A stretch of 7,028 nucleotides of DNA, from assembly GCA_013139395.1 (NCBI GenBank), contig WTAX01000061.1, positions 1 to 7,028 on the forward strand. The letters run 5' to 3'. The notes under the pieces are model-generated. The model was given only the letters and a program-made list of their open reading frames with translations. It searched no databases and was not told where the DNA came from. Both the position numbers and the translations under genes were made by a program. Shown piece by piece: positions 1 through 6,428 of the stretch. Numbering within the stretch: the first letter of the stretch is position 1; each line of letters opens with the position of its first letter. This DNA is from Gammaproteobacteria bacterium (GTDB lineage Bacteria; Pseudomonadota; Gammaproteobacteria; GRL18).

Positions 1-149
1 TGTCCGAGAATAGAAGTCGTAGCGAGGGAAAGCTGTTTTGAGTCAGATTTTTCTATCATTTGAAGCCAATAGTTGTTCTATTAAATGAAAATGATAGGAA
101 AATATGGCCAAAATCAGCTTTTCCGCAGTAGGCTTTCTATTCTTGGACA
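1..149. repeat. MITE-like 149-bp concentric inverted repeat
   Basis: The termini TGTCCGAGAATAGAA (1-15) and TTCTATTCTTGGACA (135-149) are reverse complements at 14 of 15 positions. Further in, an imperfect arm pair around GAAAGCTG and CAGCTTTTC continues the symmetry. CTATCATTT (53-61) pairs perfectly with AAATGATAG (89-97), and AATAG (68-72) pairs with CTATT (78-82) around a TTGTT loop. All these pairs share one centre, position 75, so the whole segment can fold into a long interrupted hairpin. It has no coding capacity. This architecture is typical of short palindromic miniature inverted-repeat elements, but I do not recognise the family. No target-site duplication can be tested because the left end coincides with the window edge. 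Confidence 0.6.
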
Positions 150-189
150 GGCTCCTAGCCAAGTCATAGCAAAGGGTGTTTAATAAGTT

Positions 190-2232
190 GTGAAATTAAA
201 ATCATATATTTTTCGCTGGGTTACTCTGGTCACTTTATTACCGGCAACTACTTTAGGCTTGTTTTCAACCTATTATGTGCAAAACATTTATCATCAAGAT
301 GCGATAGAAGATATTCAAAATAGCCTGGAAAGTATTTCTACTGCAATCACTCGCAGCCTGCAAGCCGATCAAAGCTTGATCCTCAAATTACCTGAATCCC
401 AGGCAATGCAGCAGTTTTTACCGGTTCTCGAAGAAGCACGGCTCAATGAACAACATATTGATTATGATTCAAAACTTTATATTTTAAGTGCTTTTTTACG
501 CCAATATCAGTCAGTGATCACTTTATTTGATACCTTTAGAATATTAGATATTCGTGGTAATACCCTGCTTAAAATACGTAGTGGTCGGGAAAGTATCACT
601 CGCTATGAAGGCTTTGAGCCCTATGCAATTATGGACAAAGAGATTGTTCAATCTGAACAGCTTAAACTATTGACTGAATTACCAGATAATAATGTCAGCT
701 TTATTGAGTTGCCCCAGACCCGTGATGAAATGGGACAGGAAAATAATATTGTCATACCCGATGGTGTCGTCCCTTTAAATTACAATGGTCAAAGAGTGGG
801 TTATTTAACTGTTACGATTCAGGGAGCCAATATTGACCAGGTACTGAAGCTGGCCACACGTCTTTATGATGGACAATTATTGATAGCAGAAGTTGATGAA
901 GAAAACACCATGCGCAATGGCCAGATTCTTTATAATGATAATACCTTATTACGCTTTGCCGATCTCAAATCAACAGTAGAAAAGCTACAGGATTTTGCAC
1001 ACGGTGTCATTTGGGATGCTTATCAGGAAGCACCCTATGGCTCAATAGCCAATAAAGCAGGTAATAAACATTTTTATTACATTGAATATTTTCCTTATCC
1101 CGCTTCATTAACCTCATGGATTATTATTAATGAAGTGCAGGACACTGCTTTTACCGCTCCTTTTGAGCGGATCCGCACCGGCATCTGGATATTAGCCTGT
1201 ATTGCGGCCCTGGGCAGTTTATTTTTAGCACATTTTGCTTCAAGAGCCATTTCAACTCCCATTTTACATCTGGCAGATAATTTAAAAACGTTTGCTGATG
1301 GTAAGCAGGCTATGGCAATAAAAAGTAATATTACTGAAATTCAGGAATCTTCCGAATCCTTTAACTATATGGCAAAAAAACTGGATGAAGCGCGTCAGAA
1401 GAGGATCAAAGCTGAAAACATGATGATACAAAACGCCAAACTCGCCAGTCTTGGACAGATGGCTGCAGGTATTGGTCATGAAATTAATAACCCACTCAAC
1501 AATATTCGCTCTTTATCCCGCTTAATTCGCCGCGACTTAGAAAAAAATCCAGATAAAATACAAAAGACTATGCTTGAAGATATTCACTCTCTGGATGAAG
1601 AAGTACTCAGAGCCTCAGAAATTGTGCAGGGCGTGTTAAGTTTTTCACGACAAATACCTGATAAAACCTTTTCTCCAATTCATCTTGCTGACTTATTAAA
1701 AAACTTAGAAGGACTGGTTAAACAAGAAGCAAAACGAGCGCAGGTAAAAATTATCGGCATTGATGCTATTGTTGCGCAAGATAGTGTTATGATCCTTGGC
1801 GATCAAGGTAAATTACAACAAGCACTGGTTAATATTCTGCTCAATGCGATACAGGCAAGTTCACTCACTTCACCTCGTTCACAAGAAAAGCAAATTGATG
1901 TCTCTCTACGCTTTATGACACAACAGAATGACACACAAAATATATTATTAACTATTCGGGATTATGGCTGTGGTATTGATGAAGCAATAAAAGATCAAAT
2001 TTTTGATCCTTTCTTTACCACCAAAGAAGTTGGTCAGGGCACCGGGCTGGGTCTGTCTATCTCTCTGGGAATTATCCAAAATCATAAGGGCCAATTAAGC
2101 ATTGAAAATGCTCCAGGGGGCGGTGCTATTGTTAACATAGTATTGCCCATATTTGCTAGTAAAAGCGCTATCAAAACTAAAAACGAAAGCGAAATAAGCA
2201 ACGCCCAAAATACCGACAAAACAATACGATGA
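190..2232 (+). CDS. Membrane sensor histidine kinase (HAMP, HisKA, HATPase_c), partner of an NtrC-type regulator
   Basis: This 680-residue kinase should autophosphorylate on His430 and pass the phosphate to the response regulator encoded next. Visible parts are an N-terminal membrane helix (about 9-31), a large extracytoplasmic sensor region (about 32-330) that resembles a Cache-type domain, a second helix (about 331-350), and a HAMP linker with Pro357. The H-box GHEINNPLNN follows, then the N-box NILLNAIQAS (548-557), G1 DYGCGI (591-596), F-box FDPFFTTK (605-612) and G2 GTGLGL (617-622). The H-box style is NtrB/DctB-like, which matches its sigma54-regulator neighbour. The start is GTG at 190; an in-frame TAA at 184-186 leaves no earlier start, and AAAGGG (171-176) is a rather distant ribosome site. 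The stop overlaps the next ATG as ATGA. The tail after about 655 is Lys/Asn/Ser-rich and probably disordered. The ligand is unknown; a sulfur compound is only an inference from soxYZ downstream. Confidence 0.93.
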   Translation: MKLKSYIFRWVTLVTLLPATTLGLFSTYYVQNIYHQDAIEDIQNSLESISTAITRSLQADQSLILKLPESQAMQQFLPVLEEARLNEQHIDYDSKLYILSAFLRQYQSVITLFDTFRILDIRGNTLLKIRSGRESITRYEGFEPYAIMDKEIVQSEQLKLLTELPDNNVSFIELPQTRDEMGQENNIVIPDGVVPLNYNGQRVGYLTVTIQGANIDQVLKLATRLYDGQLLIAEVDEENTMRNGQILYNDNTLLRFADLKSTVEKLQDFAHGVIWDAYQEAPYGSIANKAGNKHFYYIEYFPYPASLTSWIIINEVQDTAFTAPFERIRTGIWILACIAALGSLFLAHFASRAISTPILHLADNLKTFADGKQAMAIKSNITEIQESSESFNYMAKKLDEARQKRIKAENMMIQNAKLASLGQMAAGIGHEINNPLNNIRSLSRLIRRDLEKNPDKIQKTMLEDIHSLDEEVLRASEIVQGVLSFSRQIPDKTFSPIHLADLLKNLEGLVKQEAKRAQVKIIGIDAIVAQDSVMILGDQGKLQQALVNILLNAIQASSLTSPRSQEKQIDVSLRFMTQQNDTQNILLTIRDYGCGIDEAIKDQIFDPFFTTKEVGQGTGLGLSISLGIIQNHKGQLSIENAPGGGAIVNIVLPIFASKSAIKTKNESEISNAQNTDKTIR

Positions 2233-3581
2233 AACAAAAACTAATTATTATTGATGATGAGCCCAAAGCAGGTCAATTAATGGCTCGCTATCTCGATGAC
2301 AGCTATGACTGCCAGATATTTGTTGATCCTGTTGAAGCAATGGATTATTTCTCCAGAGAAAGCGCCGATCTCGTTATCACTGATATGCAGATGCCCAAAC
2401 TGAGCGGCGCTGAAGTGCTGGCACAAATACGAGAGATCAATCAACAAATCCCAGTCATTGTGATCACCGCCTATTCAAATGTAGATAATGCCATCGAAGC
2501 CTTACGTCTTGGTGCCACAGACTTTGTCAAAAAACCCTTTGATATTGAAGAATTAAAAATCATCATTGATAAAGCACTGAACATTTCTTCCCTTAAAGCA
2601 GAAAATTCACGCTTAAAAAAACGCATCAAAGCGCAACAGGCTCAGGATGATCGCTATCGTCTGATTGGCACCGGCGGTAATATGCAGAAAGTCTATGACA
2701 TCATCAACAAAATTGCCGATATTCGCTGTAATGTCATTATTGAGGGTGAATCAGGTACCGGAAAAGAACTGGTCGCCAGAGCCATTCACTTTCAAAGTCA
2801 ATCAGCAGACAAGCCTTTTATTGTTATTGATTGTGGCGCCTTAACCGACAGCTTGTTACAAAGTGAATTATTTGGTTATGAAAAAGGCGCTTTTACTGGT
2901 GCCAATAAACAAAAAAAAGGACTATTAGAAACAGCTTCAGGCGGCACCCTGTTTCTCGATGAAATTTGTAATATCTCTGATAACATGCAGACCAAATTAT
3001 TACGTGTTGTACAGGAGCAGCAGATCACCCGTGTTGGAGGGCTTGAAACCATTGATATCGATGTGCGCTTTGTGGTCGCCACCAATCAACCTATGGATAA
3101 AATGGTACATGAAGGTAAATTCAGACACGATTTATATCACCGTTTAAATGTGATCAATATTCAAGTACCTCCCTTACGCACTCGCCTGGAAGATATTCCG
3201 CTGCTCACAGAAGTGATGATAAAACGCTTTGCCGAAAAATATAAGCGCACTATTGAAGGCTTTGACAAATCCTCTGCGCAATTATTAACAACCTATCACT
3301 GGCCGGGCAATGTACGAGAGTTAAGCAATATTATTGAACGAGCCGTTGCCTTATCTGATAATGAAACCTTACATTTAGACGACATTCCAATTTCAGTCCA
3401 GGCTCCGGGCCAAAATGATGCGAATACCATCGACAACGATCAACCCACCCTTGCAGAGTTGGAAAAACGTTATATATTTAAGCTCTTAAAGGCCAATAAT
3501 GATAACCGTGAAAAAACGGCTTCAATTTTAGGTGTTAATAAATCAACACTATGGAGAAAATTGAAGGAATATAATGTCTGA
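2229..3581 (+). CDS. NtrC-family sigma54-dependent response regulator
   Basis: This 450-residue protein is a complete NtrC-type activator. The receiver domain (1 to about 120) has the acidic pocket Asp9/Asp10, phospho-acceptor Asp52, Thr80 and Lys102. The AAA+ domain (about 145-375) has Walker A GESGTGKE (173-180), the sigma54-contact loop GAFTGA (220-225), Walker B GTLFLDE (239-245) and HWPGNVREL (357-365). A Fis-type helix-turn-helix lies at about 412-450. All catalytic and sigma54-contact motifs are intact, so it should use ATP to open sigma54 promoter complexes. Its start overlaps the upstream kinase stop by 4 nt with no clear Shine-Dalgarno, suggesting translational coupling. The obvious target is the sigma54 promoter at 5234-5250 before soxY, with the palindrome at 5116-5163 as candidate binding site. 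It could correspond to TspR, described for sox control in Acidithiobacillus, but orthology cannot be judged here. Confidence 0.96.
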   Translation: MKQKLIIIDDEPKAGQLMARYLDDSYDCQIFVDPVEAMDYFSRESADLVITDMQMPKLSGAEVLAQIREINQQIPVIVITAYSNVDNAIEALRLGATDFVKKPFDIEELKIIIDKALNISSLKAENSRLKKRIKAQQAQDDRYRLIGTGGNMQKVYDIINKIADIRCNVIIEGESGTGKELVARAIHFQSQSADKPFIVIDCGALTDSLLQSELFGYEKGAFTGANKQKKGLLETASGGTLFLDEICNISDNMQTKLLRVVQEQQITRVGGLETIDIDVRFVVATNQPMDKMVHEGKFRHDLYHRLNVINIQVPPLRTRLEDIPLLTEVMIKRFAEKYKRTIEGFDKSSAQLLTTYHWPGNVRELSNIIERAVALSDNETLHLDDIPISVQAPGQNDANTIDNDQPTLAELEKRYIFKLLKANNDNREKTASILGVNKSTLWRKLKEYNV

Positions 3582-5127
3582 AAAACATATAAAAAAATTT
3601 ATGAAATTATATCCCTTTTATATCAATACAAACCATGTTGAAAGCTTAACAACAGAACAAATGAGTGAAGCCAGTTATCGCTGTGCCCGTGATTTTGGTA
3701 CGCGTGTTGGACTTTCATCTTTTGTTTATATCCTGATACTGGGCAGTATCACCCTGTTCACTGACAGCGGCTGGTCTTATTTTAAAGAGTATTGGTTGTT
3801 AGTAATAATGGTGTATGCATTCAACATCGGGCGTATGTTTCTCGCCAGAAAGCTGTCTCGAGCTGAAAAAAATCATTACCGTTCATACCTGAATAGTTAC
3901 TATGCGCTGACTTTAGCAGTGGCATTGCTCTGGGGCATTATTATGTCCATGATGTTTTGGACAGACCAATTACAAAATTTTAGTTATTTATTGTTATCAA
4001 TAACTATTGCTTTGATGGGAGGAGCAAATGGCACGCTGACTTCATACGTAAGAACCAATATGCAGTATAACTTCTTAATCTGGCTGCCTATTGTCAGTGT
4101 ATTAGTGTTAATGAGCTACAATAATGTTCCCAATGCAGCTCTTATCTTATATTTGATTATCATCATGCTTTTTTTTGTTATTAACCAGGCGAGACGTATT
4201 GCTCTTGATAATCAAAACGGAACGTTGCGTCAAATCCTGTTGGAAACTCAGAGTAATGAACTGATGCTTGCTTTAAGAACGATAAAACAACAACAAAAAG
4301 AAGTGAAAAAACACCGTGATCACTTACAGGATTTAGTGAATGAAAAAACCATTGACTTAATAAAGGCTAAAGAAAAGGCAGAACAGGCAGATAAAGCTAA
4401 AAGTGAATTTTTAGCTAATATGTCCCATGAGTTAAGAACACCATTACACTCAATATTAAGTTTTAGTCATTTTGGTTTAACTCGATTGGATCAGGTTGAT
4501 AATGAAAAAATTCGCAGCTATTTTGAAAAAATTAACTATTCTGGTGAAGTTCAATTAAATCTGGTCAATGACTTACTGGATCTCTCACGGCTGGAATCAA
4601 ACAAAGCAGCTCTTTTTTTTAGTCGACACAATTTAATCGCTATCACAAAAAATATTATTGATGAATTAAGCAGTCTTTATGAAGAAAAAGGCATCAAAAT
4701 ATCATTAAATGATCCTCAGATGATTATCCCTATTAACTGTGATAAAAATAAAATTGAACAATTACTAAGAAACTTAGTAGGTAATGCCATAAAATTTTCT
4801 CCTGAGAAATCTCAAATTTTGATTAAAGTGTATAAAAATACCTCAGCAATCAGGCTCGAAATTGAAGATCAGGGACCTGGAATTCCTGATGAGGATAAAA
4901 ACTCCATTTTTGATAAATTCAACCAATCAAGTCGAACACGTACCGGTGCTGGTGGAACGGGTCTGGGTTTAGCTATCTGTGCACAAATTATACAACATCA
5001 TAATGGCGACATTTGGGTTGAAGATACCATTGAGGCTAATGACCATTCTGGCGCACGTTTTGTTGTTGTTTTCCCTCCGGCTAAGCAGCAGACTAAAGCA
5101 ATTAATCAATATTCCTTTGCAAAGTGA
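3574..5127 (+). CDS. Second sensor histidine kinase with six predicted membrane helices
   Basis: This 517-residue kinase has an N-terminal membrane domain with about six hydrophobic helices (roughly 45-62, 72-90, 109-128, 137-156, 164-181, 187-205) and very short loops, so sensing is probably within the membrane. A charged coiled-coil linker (about 210-275) leads to the dimerisation helix with MSHELRTPLHSI, phospho-acceptor His285. The ATP-binding domain has the N-box RNLVGNAIKFSP (Asn404), G1 DQGPGIP (432-438) and G2 GTGLGL (461-466). There is no receiver domain or other partner of its own. Its ATG overlaps the regulator gene by 8 nt and has a good ribosome site, GAAGGAA (3563-3569), about 5 nt upstream, so it is co-transcribed and probably feeds the same regulator. 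Its H-box differs in type from that of the first kinase, so it is not a duplicate. The last codons and stop lie inside the palindrome at 5116-5163. The signal is unknown. Confidence 0.93.
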   Translation: MSEKHIKKFMKLYPFYINTNHVESLTTEQMSEASYRCARDFGTRVGLSSFVYILILGSITLFTDSGWSYFKEYWLLVIMVYAFNIGRMFLARKLSRAEKNHYRSYLNSYYALTLAVALLWGIIMSMMFWTDQLQNFSYLLLSITIALMGGANGTLTSYVRTNMQYNFLIWLPIVSVLVLMSYNNVPNAALILYLIIIMLFFVINQARRIALDNQNGTLRQILLETQSNELMLALRTIKQQQKEVKKHRDHLQDLVNEKTIDLIKAKEKAEQADKAKSEFLANMSHELRTPLHSILSFSHFGLTRLDQVDNEKIRSYFEKINYSGEVQLNLVNDLLDLSRLESNKAALFFSRHNLIAITKNIIDELSSLYEEKGIKISLNDPQMIIPINCDKNKIEQLLRNLVGNAIKFSPEKSQILIKVYKNTSAIRLEIEDQGPGIPDEDKNSIFDKFNQSSRTRTGAGGTGLGLAICAQIIQHHNGDIWVEDTIEANDHSGARFVVVFPPAKQQTKAINQYSFAK

Positions 5128-5163
5128 AAATGCAAATTGCAATTTGCACTCTCACTTTGCAAA
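5116..5163. promoter_or_regulatory. 48-bp nested perfect dyad, candidate enhancer (UAS) for the NtrC-type regulator
   Basis: An outer 12-bp arm, TTTGCAAAGTGA (5116-5127), is exactly repeated in inverted form at 5152-5163. Inside lies the perfect 18-bp palindrome TGCAAATTGCAATTTGCA (5131-5148), with 3-nt unmatched spacers on each side (AAA, CTC). The centre is 5139.5, about 120 bp upstream of the predicted sigma54 start, a typical enhancer distance. TGCA occurs five times, at offsets -20, -7, 0, +7 and +20 from the centre. NtrC-type regulators bind dyads as dimers, often with TGC/GCA half-sites, so two or more dimers could sit here. The left arm contains the last codons and stop of the second kinase gene. 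In RNA it would form a long hairpin and might also help end the signalling transcript, but only four T follow it, slightly downstream. Confidence 0.6.
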
Positions 5164-5187
5164 CTGCTTTTAATCCACAGTGATTAT

Positions 5188-5200
5188 TATCTACATTTAA
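5188..5200 (+). promoter_or_regulatory. Weak IHF-like AT-rich site between enhancer and sigma54 promoter
   Basis: TATCTACATTTAA matches the IHF consensus WATCARNNNNTTR at all but two positions. It lies between the candidate enhancer and the -24/-12 promoter, where DNA bending often aids NtrC-type activation. In DNA this AT-rich such a match is weak, and it is listed mainly because of its position. Confidence 0.15.
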
Positions 5201-5233
5201 ACCTATCTTATTGAAAACAAAAGATAAAATGTT

Positions 5234-5250
5234 TTGGCATGATAAATGCT
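5234..5250 (+). promoter_or_regulatory. sigma54 (-24/-12) promoter of soxYZ
   Basis: TTGGCATGATAAATGCT carries the invariant GG (5236-5237) and GC (5248-5249) separated by exactly 10 nt. Compared with the consensus TGGCACG-N4-TTGCW it reads TGGCATG-ATAA-ATGCT, one mismatch in each block. The predicted start of transcription is about 5260, leaving a leader of roughly 55 nt before soxY with a good ribosome site. It is the only convincing sigma54 promoter I find in the window, and it lies just downstream of a gene for a sigma54 activator. Confidence 0.75.
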
Positions 5251-5304
5251 TTCTCAAGTAGAGTAAGTAAAGTTTTAAAAAAAATATCATTAATAAACAA
5301 AACT

Positions 5305-5311
5305 AAGGAAG
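5305..5311 (+). promoter_or_regulatory. Ribosome binding site that sets the soxY start
   Basis: AAGGAAG lies just before two adjacent ATG codons, 5314 and 5317. From its AGGA core, the gap is 4 nt to the first and 7 nt to the second, which favours 5317. Upstream in-frame ATG codons, such as 5239, lie inside the sigma54 promoter and would not be transcribed from it. Confidence 0.7.
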
Positions 5312-5316
5312 ATATG

Positions 5317-5778
5317 ATGCAACGTAGACATTTCCTGAAAAACACAATGGCAACTGGTGCAGTTGCTTTGGCCGCAACTAGCGGTTTGTTAGTTCCTCTT
5401 AAGGTTCTAGCCTGGAACAAAGAAGCTTTTAACGCTAAAGATGTGCAAGGTGCAATGAAAGGCTCAATTGGTACTGAATTAACGACAGCCAGTGATAAAA
5501 TCACTATTAAAGCGCCTGATATTGCTGAAAACGGTGCTGTTGTTCCTGTCACTATCAGCTCAACTTTAAGCGATGTAAAATCAATTACCATTATTTCAGA
5601 AAAGAATGGTACTCCTTTAATTGCTAAGTTTAACTTAAAAGGTAAAGCTGAAGCGTTCGTTTCTACTCGTATTAAAATGGGTAAGACTTCTAACGTTATT
5701 GCAATTTGTGAGTCTGGCGGCAAATTTTATAGTGCAAGAAAAGAAGTTAAAGTCACTATCGGTGGTTGTGGCGGCTAA
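5317..5778 (+). CDS. soxY: SoxY, sulfur-carrier subunit of thiosulfate oxidation
   Basis: SoxY is the periplasmic carrier on which thiosulfate sulfur is covalently held and oxidised by the Sox enzymes. The 153-residue protein begins with a twin-arginine signal peptide: RRHFLK at residues 3-8, then a hydrophobic stretch ending near VLA, with the mature protein starting around WNKEAF. It ends in the family signature GGCGG, whose Cys151 is the sulfur-binding residue on the swinging C-terminal arm. Length and features are normal for SoxY. The adjacent ATG at 5314 is the main alternative start. It is the first gene after the sigma54 promoter and is followed 101 nt later by soxZ, its obligate partner. 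No soxA, soxX or soxB is present in the window. Expression is probably switched on by the regulator encoded at 2229-3581. Confidence 0.96.
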   Translation: MQRRHFLKNTMATGAVALAATSGLLVPLKVLAWNKEAFNAKDVQGAMKGSIGTELTTASDKITIKAPDIAENGAVVPVTISSTLSDVKSITIISEKNGTPLIAKFNLKGKAEAFVSTRIKMGKTSNVIAICESGGKFYSARKEVKVTIGGCGG

Positions 5779-5801
5779 TTTTTTAGCTCATTAGCTGAAA
5801 A
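5773..5801 (+). other. Two mutually exclusive hairpins at the soxY stop codon
   Basis: TTTTTAGCT (5780-5788) can pair with AGCTGAAAA (5793-5801) around a CATT loop, giving 9 pairs including one G-U. Alternatively, GCTAAT (5774-5779), which includes the soxY stop codon, can pair with ATTAGC (5790-5795). The two folds share bases, so only one can form. There is no T-tract after them, so this does not look like a terminator. A role in mRNA stability or processing between soxY and soxZ is possible but unproven. Confidence 0.3.
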
Positions 5802-5827
5802 CTCTCATCGTTGATAAGACACTTTTT

Positions 5828-5844
5828 ACTTGATCAATTCAAGT
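5828..5844 (+). other. Small hairpin in the soxY-soxZ gap
   Basis: ACTTGA (5828-5833) and TCAAGT (5839-5844) form a perfect 6-bp stem with a TCAAT loop. The right arm is followed by a second TTCAAGT copy, so it could pair in two registers. It lies about 35 nt before the soxZ start and could affect soxZ translation or mark a processing site. It is short enough to be chance. Confidence 0.25.
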
Positions 5845-5879
5845 TCAAGTGCATCAAAATTTAGAACAGGTAAATAAAA

Positions 5880-6194
5880 ATGGCCAAGAAGTCAATTAAA
5901 ATTCGTGCTAAAGCAAAGAATGGCGTGGTTACAGTAAAAGCGCTAATCAGTCATAAAATGGAAACAGGTTTACGTAAAGATAAAAAGACAGGAAAAGTTA
6001 TTCCTGCTCATTTTATTGAAGCTGTTGATTGTGATCACAACGGTACGCCCGTTTTGAATGCAGAATGGGGTGTTGCCATCTCTAAAAACCCTTATCTATC
6101 ATTCAAATTTGCTGGTGCTTCAGGTGATACTGTTAAGTTAACCTGGAAAGATAACACAGGTAAAAGTGATACACTGGAAACTAAAGTCAAATAA
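5880..6194 (+). CDS. soxZ: SoxZ, partner subunit of the SoxYZ sulfur carrier
   Basis: SoxZ forms the heterodimer with SoxY that carries sulfur intermediates in the periplasm. The 104-residue length is normal for the family, and its conserved blocks are easy to see: KIRAKAKNG near the start, ALISHKMETGLRKD (22-35), the IPAHFIEAV block, and SKNPYLSFKF towards the end. It has no signal peptide, as expected, since SoxZ is exported in complex with SoxY through the latter's Tat signal. The ATG at 5880 fits the usual N-terminus (MAKKSIKIRAK), but the ribosome site is weak (ACAGGT, around 5866-5871). The gene shares the soxY promoter. The 101-nt gap before it is longer than is common between paired subunit genes. 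It is followed by a structured 3' region and a strong terminator. Confidence 0.96.
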   Translation: MAKKSIKIRAKAKNGVVTVKALISHKMETGLRKDKKTGKVIPAHFIEAVDCDHNGTPVLNAEWGVAISKNPYLSFKFAGASGDTVKLTWKDNTGKSDTLETKVK

Positions 6195-6230
6195 CTGACT
6201 TTATATCGTCTGCTATAACAATAATAAACA

Positions 6231-6374
6231 GACTACTATGAGGGATTTTTAATCACTCGTTTAATCCCTGATAGTCCAGTACAAATTTACCGACACTAAG
6301 ATAATCCCCCCCCATCTTTAGTTGGTAATGTGAAGGGCGTAACTGGCATAAAAACCGGTTATGCCCTTTTTTTT
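6231..6374 (+). ncRNA. Candidate small RNA or structured 3'UTR of soxZ
   Basis: Three hairpins follow in series. The first pairs GACTA (6231-6235) and AGGGATT (6241-6247) with AATCCCT (6263-6269) and TAGTC (6272-6276). The second pairs TTACC (6287-6291), ACTAA (6295-6299) and GAT (6300-6302) with ATC (6314-6316), TTAGT (6318-6322) and GGTAA (6324-6328), and presents an 11-nt loop with eight C (6306-6313). The third is the intrinsic terminator. C-rich hairpin loops are a known way for bacterial small RNAs to pair with G-rich ribosome binding sites. I see no clear dedicated promoter, so release from the soxYZ transcript is more likely than independent transcription. It may also be only an untranslated tail. 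No known RNA family was recognised. Confidence 0.35.
6333..6374 (+). terminator. Strong intrinsic terminator of the soxYZ operon
   Basis: AAGGGCGTAACTGG (6333-6346) pairs along its whole length with CCGGTTATGCCCTT (6355-6368), with two G-U pairs and a CATAAAAA loop. The run of eight T at 6367-6374 completes a textbook Rho-independent terminator. The reverse strand lacks a matching T-tract, so it acts in the + direction. It separates soxYZ from cyaY. Confidence 0.92.
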
Positions 6375-6389
6375 ATGTTCCATTTTTTG

Positions 6390-6398
6390 TGTTAAAAT
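6390..6398 (+). promoter_or_regulatory. Probable extended -10 promoter of cyaY
   Basis: TGTTAAAAT combines the TG extended -10 motif with TAAAAT (one mismatch from TATAAT). It lies just after the soxYZ terminator and about 30 nt before cyaY. No good -35 box is seen at 17 nt upstream, only a T-rich run, which is acceptable for an extended -10 promoter. Transcription would start near 6405, giving a short AT-rich leader. Confidence 0.45.
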
Positions 6399-6428
6399 AG
6401 CTTTTTATTAATTAAATAAAACAAGACT

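Noticed and set aside
105..159. sigma54 look-alikes before the first kinase (GG 106/GC 117 and GG 145/GC 158).
   Set aside because: The GG-GC spacing is 9 and 11 nt; sigma54 promoters need 10 nt.
150..160. Short palindrome GGCTCCTAGCC.
   Set aside because: Only a 4-bp stem with a 3-nt loop; likely chance, and no T-tract follows.
144..172. sigma70 promoter for the signalling operon using TGGACA (144-149) and a -10 near 166-172.
   Set aside because: The -35-like box is good, but every candidate -10 at 15-17 nt matches only three of six bases, so it is not listed as a feature.
5116..5174. The 48-bp palindrome as a plain intrinsic terminator of the kinase operon.
   Set aside because: Only four T follow, several bases downstream, and the doubly nested symmetry with regular TGCA spacing fits a protein-binding site better. 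A secondary terminator role is not excluded.
5239..5316. N-terminal extension of SoxY by 26 residues from ATG 5239.
   Set aside because: That ATG lies within the -24 element, upstream of the predicted transcription start. The good ribosome site and the Tat signal place the start at 5317 (or 5314).
6306..6313. C8 tract as a phase-variable repeat.
   Set aside because: It is in non-coding sequence between a stop codon and a terminator, so length change would not switch a reading frame; its loop position is more informative.
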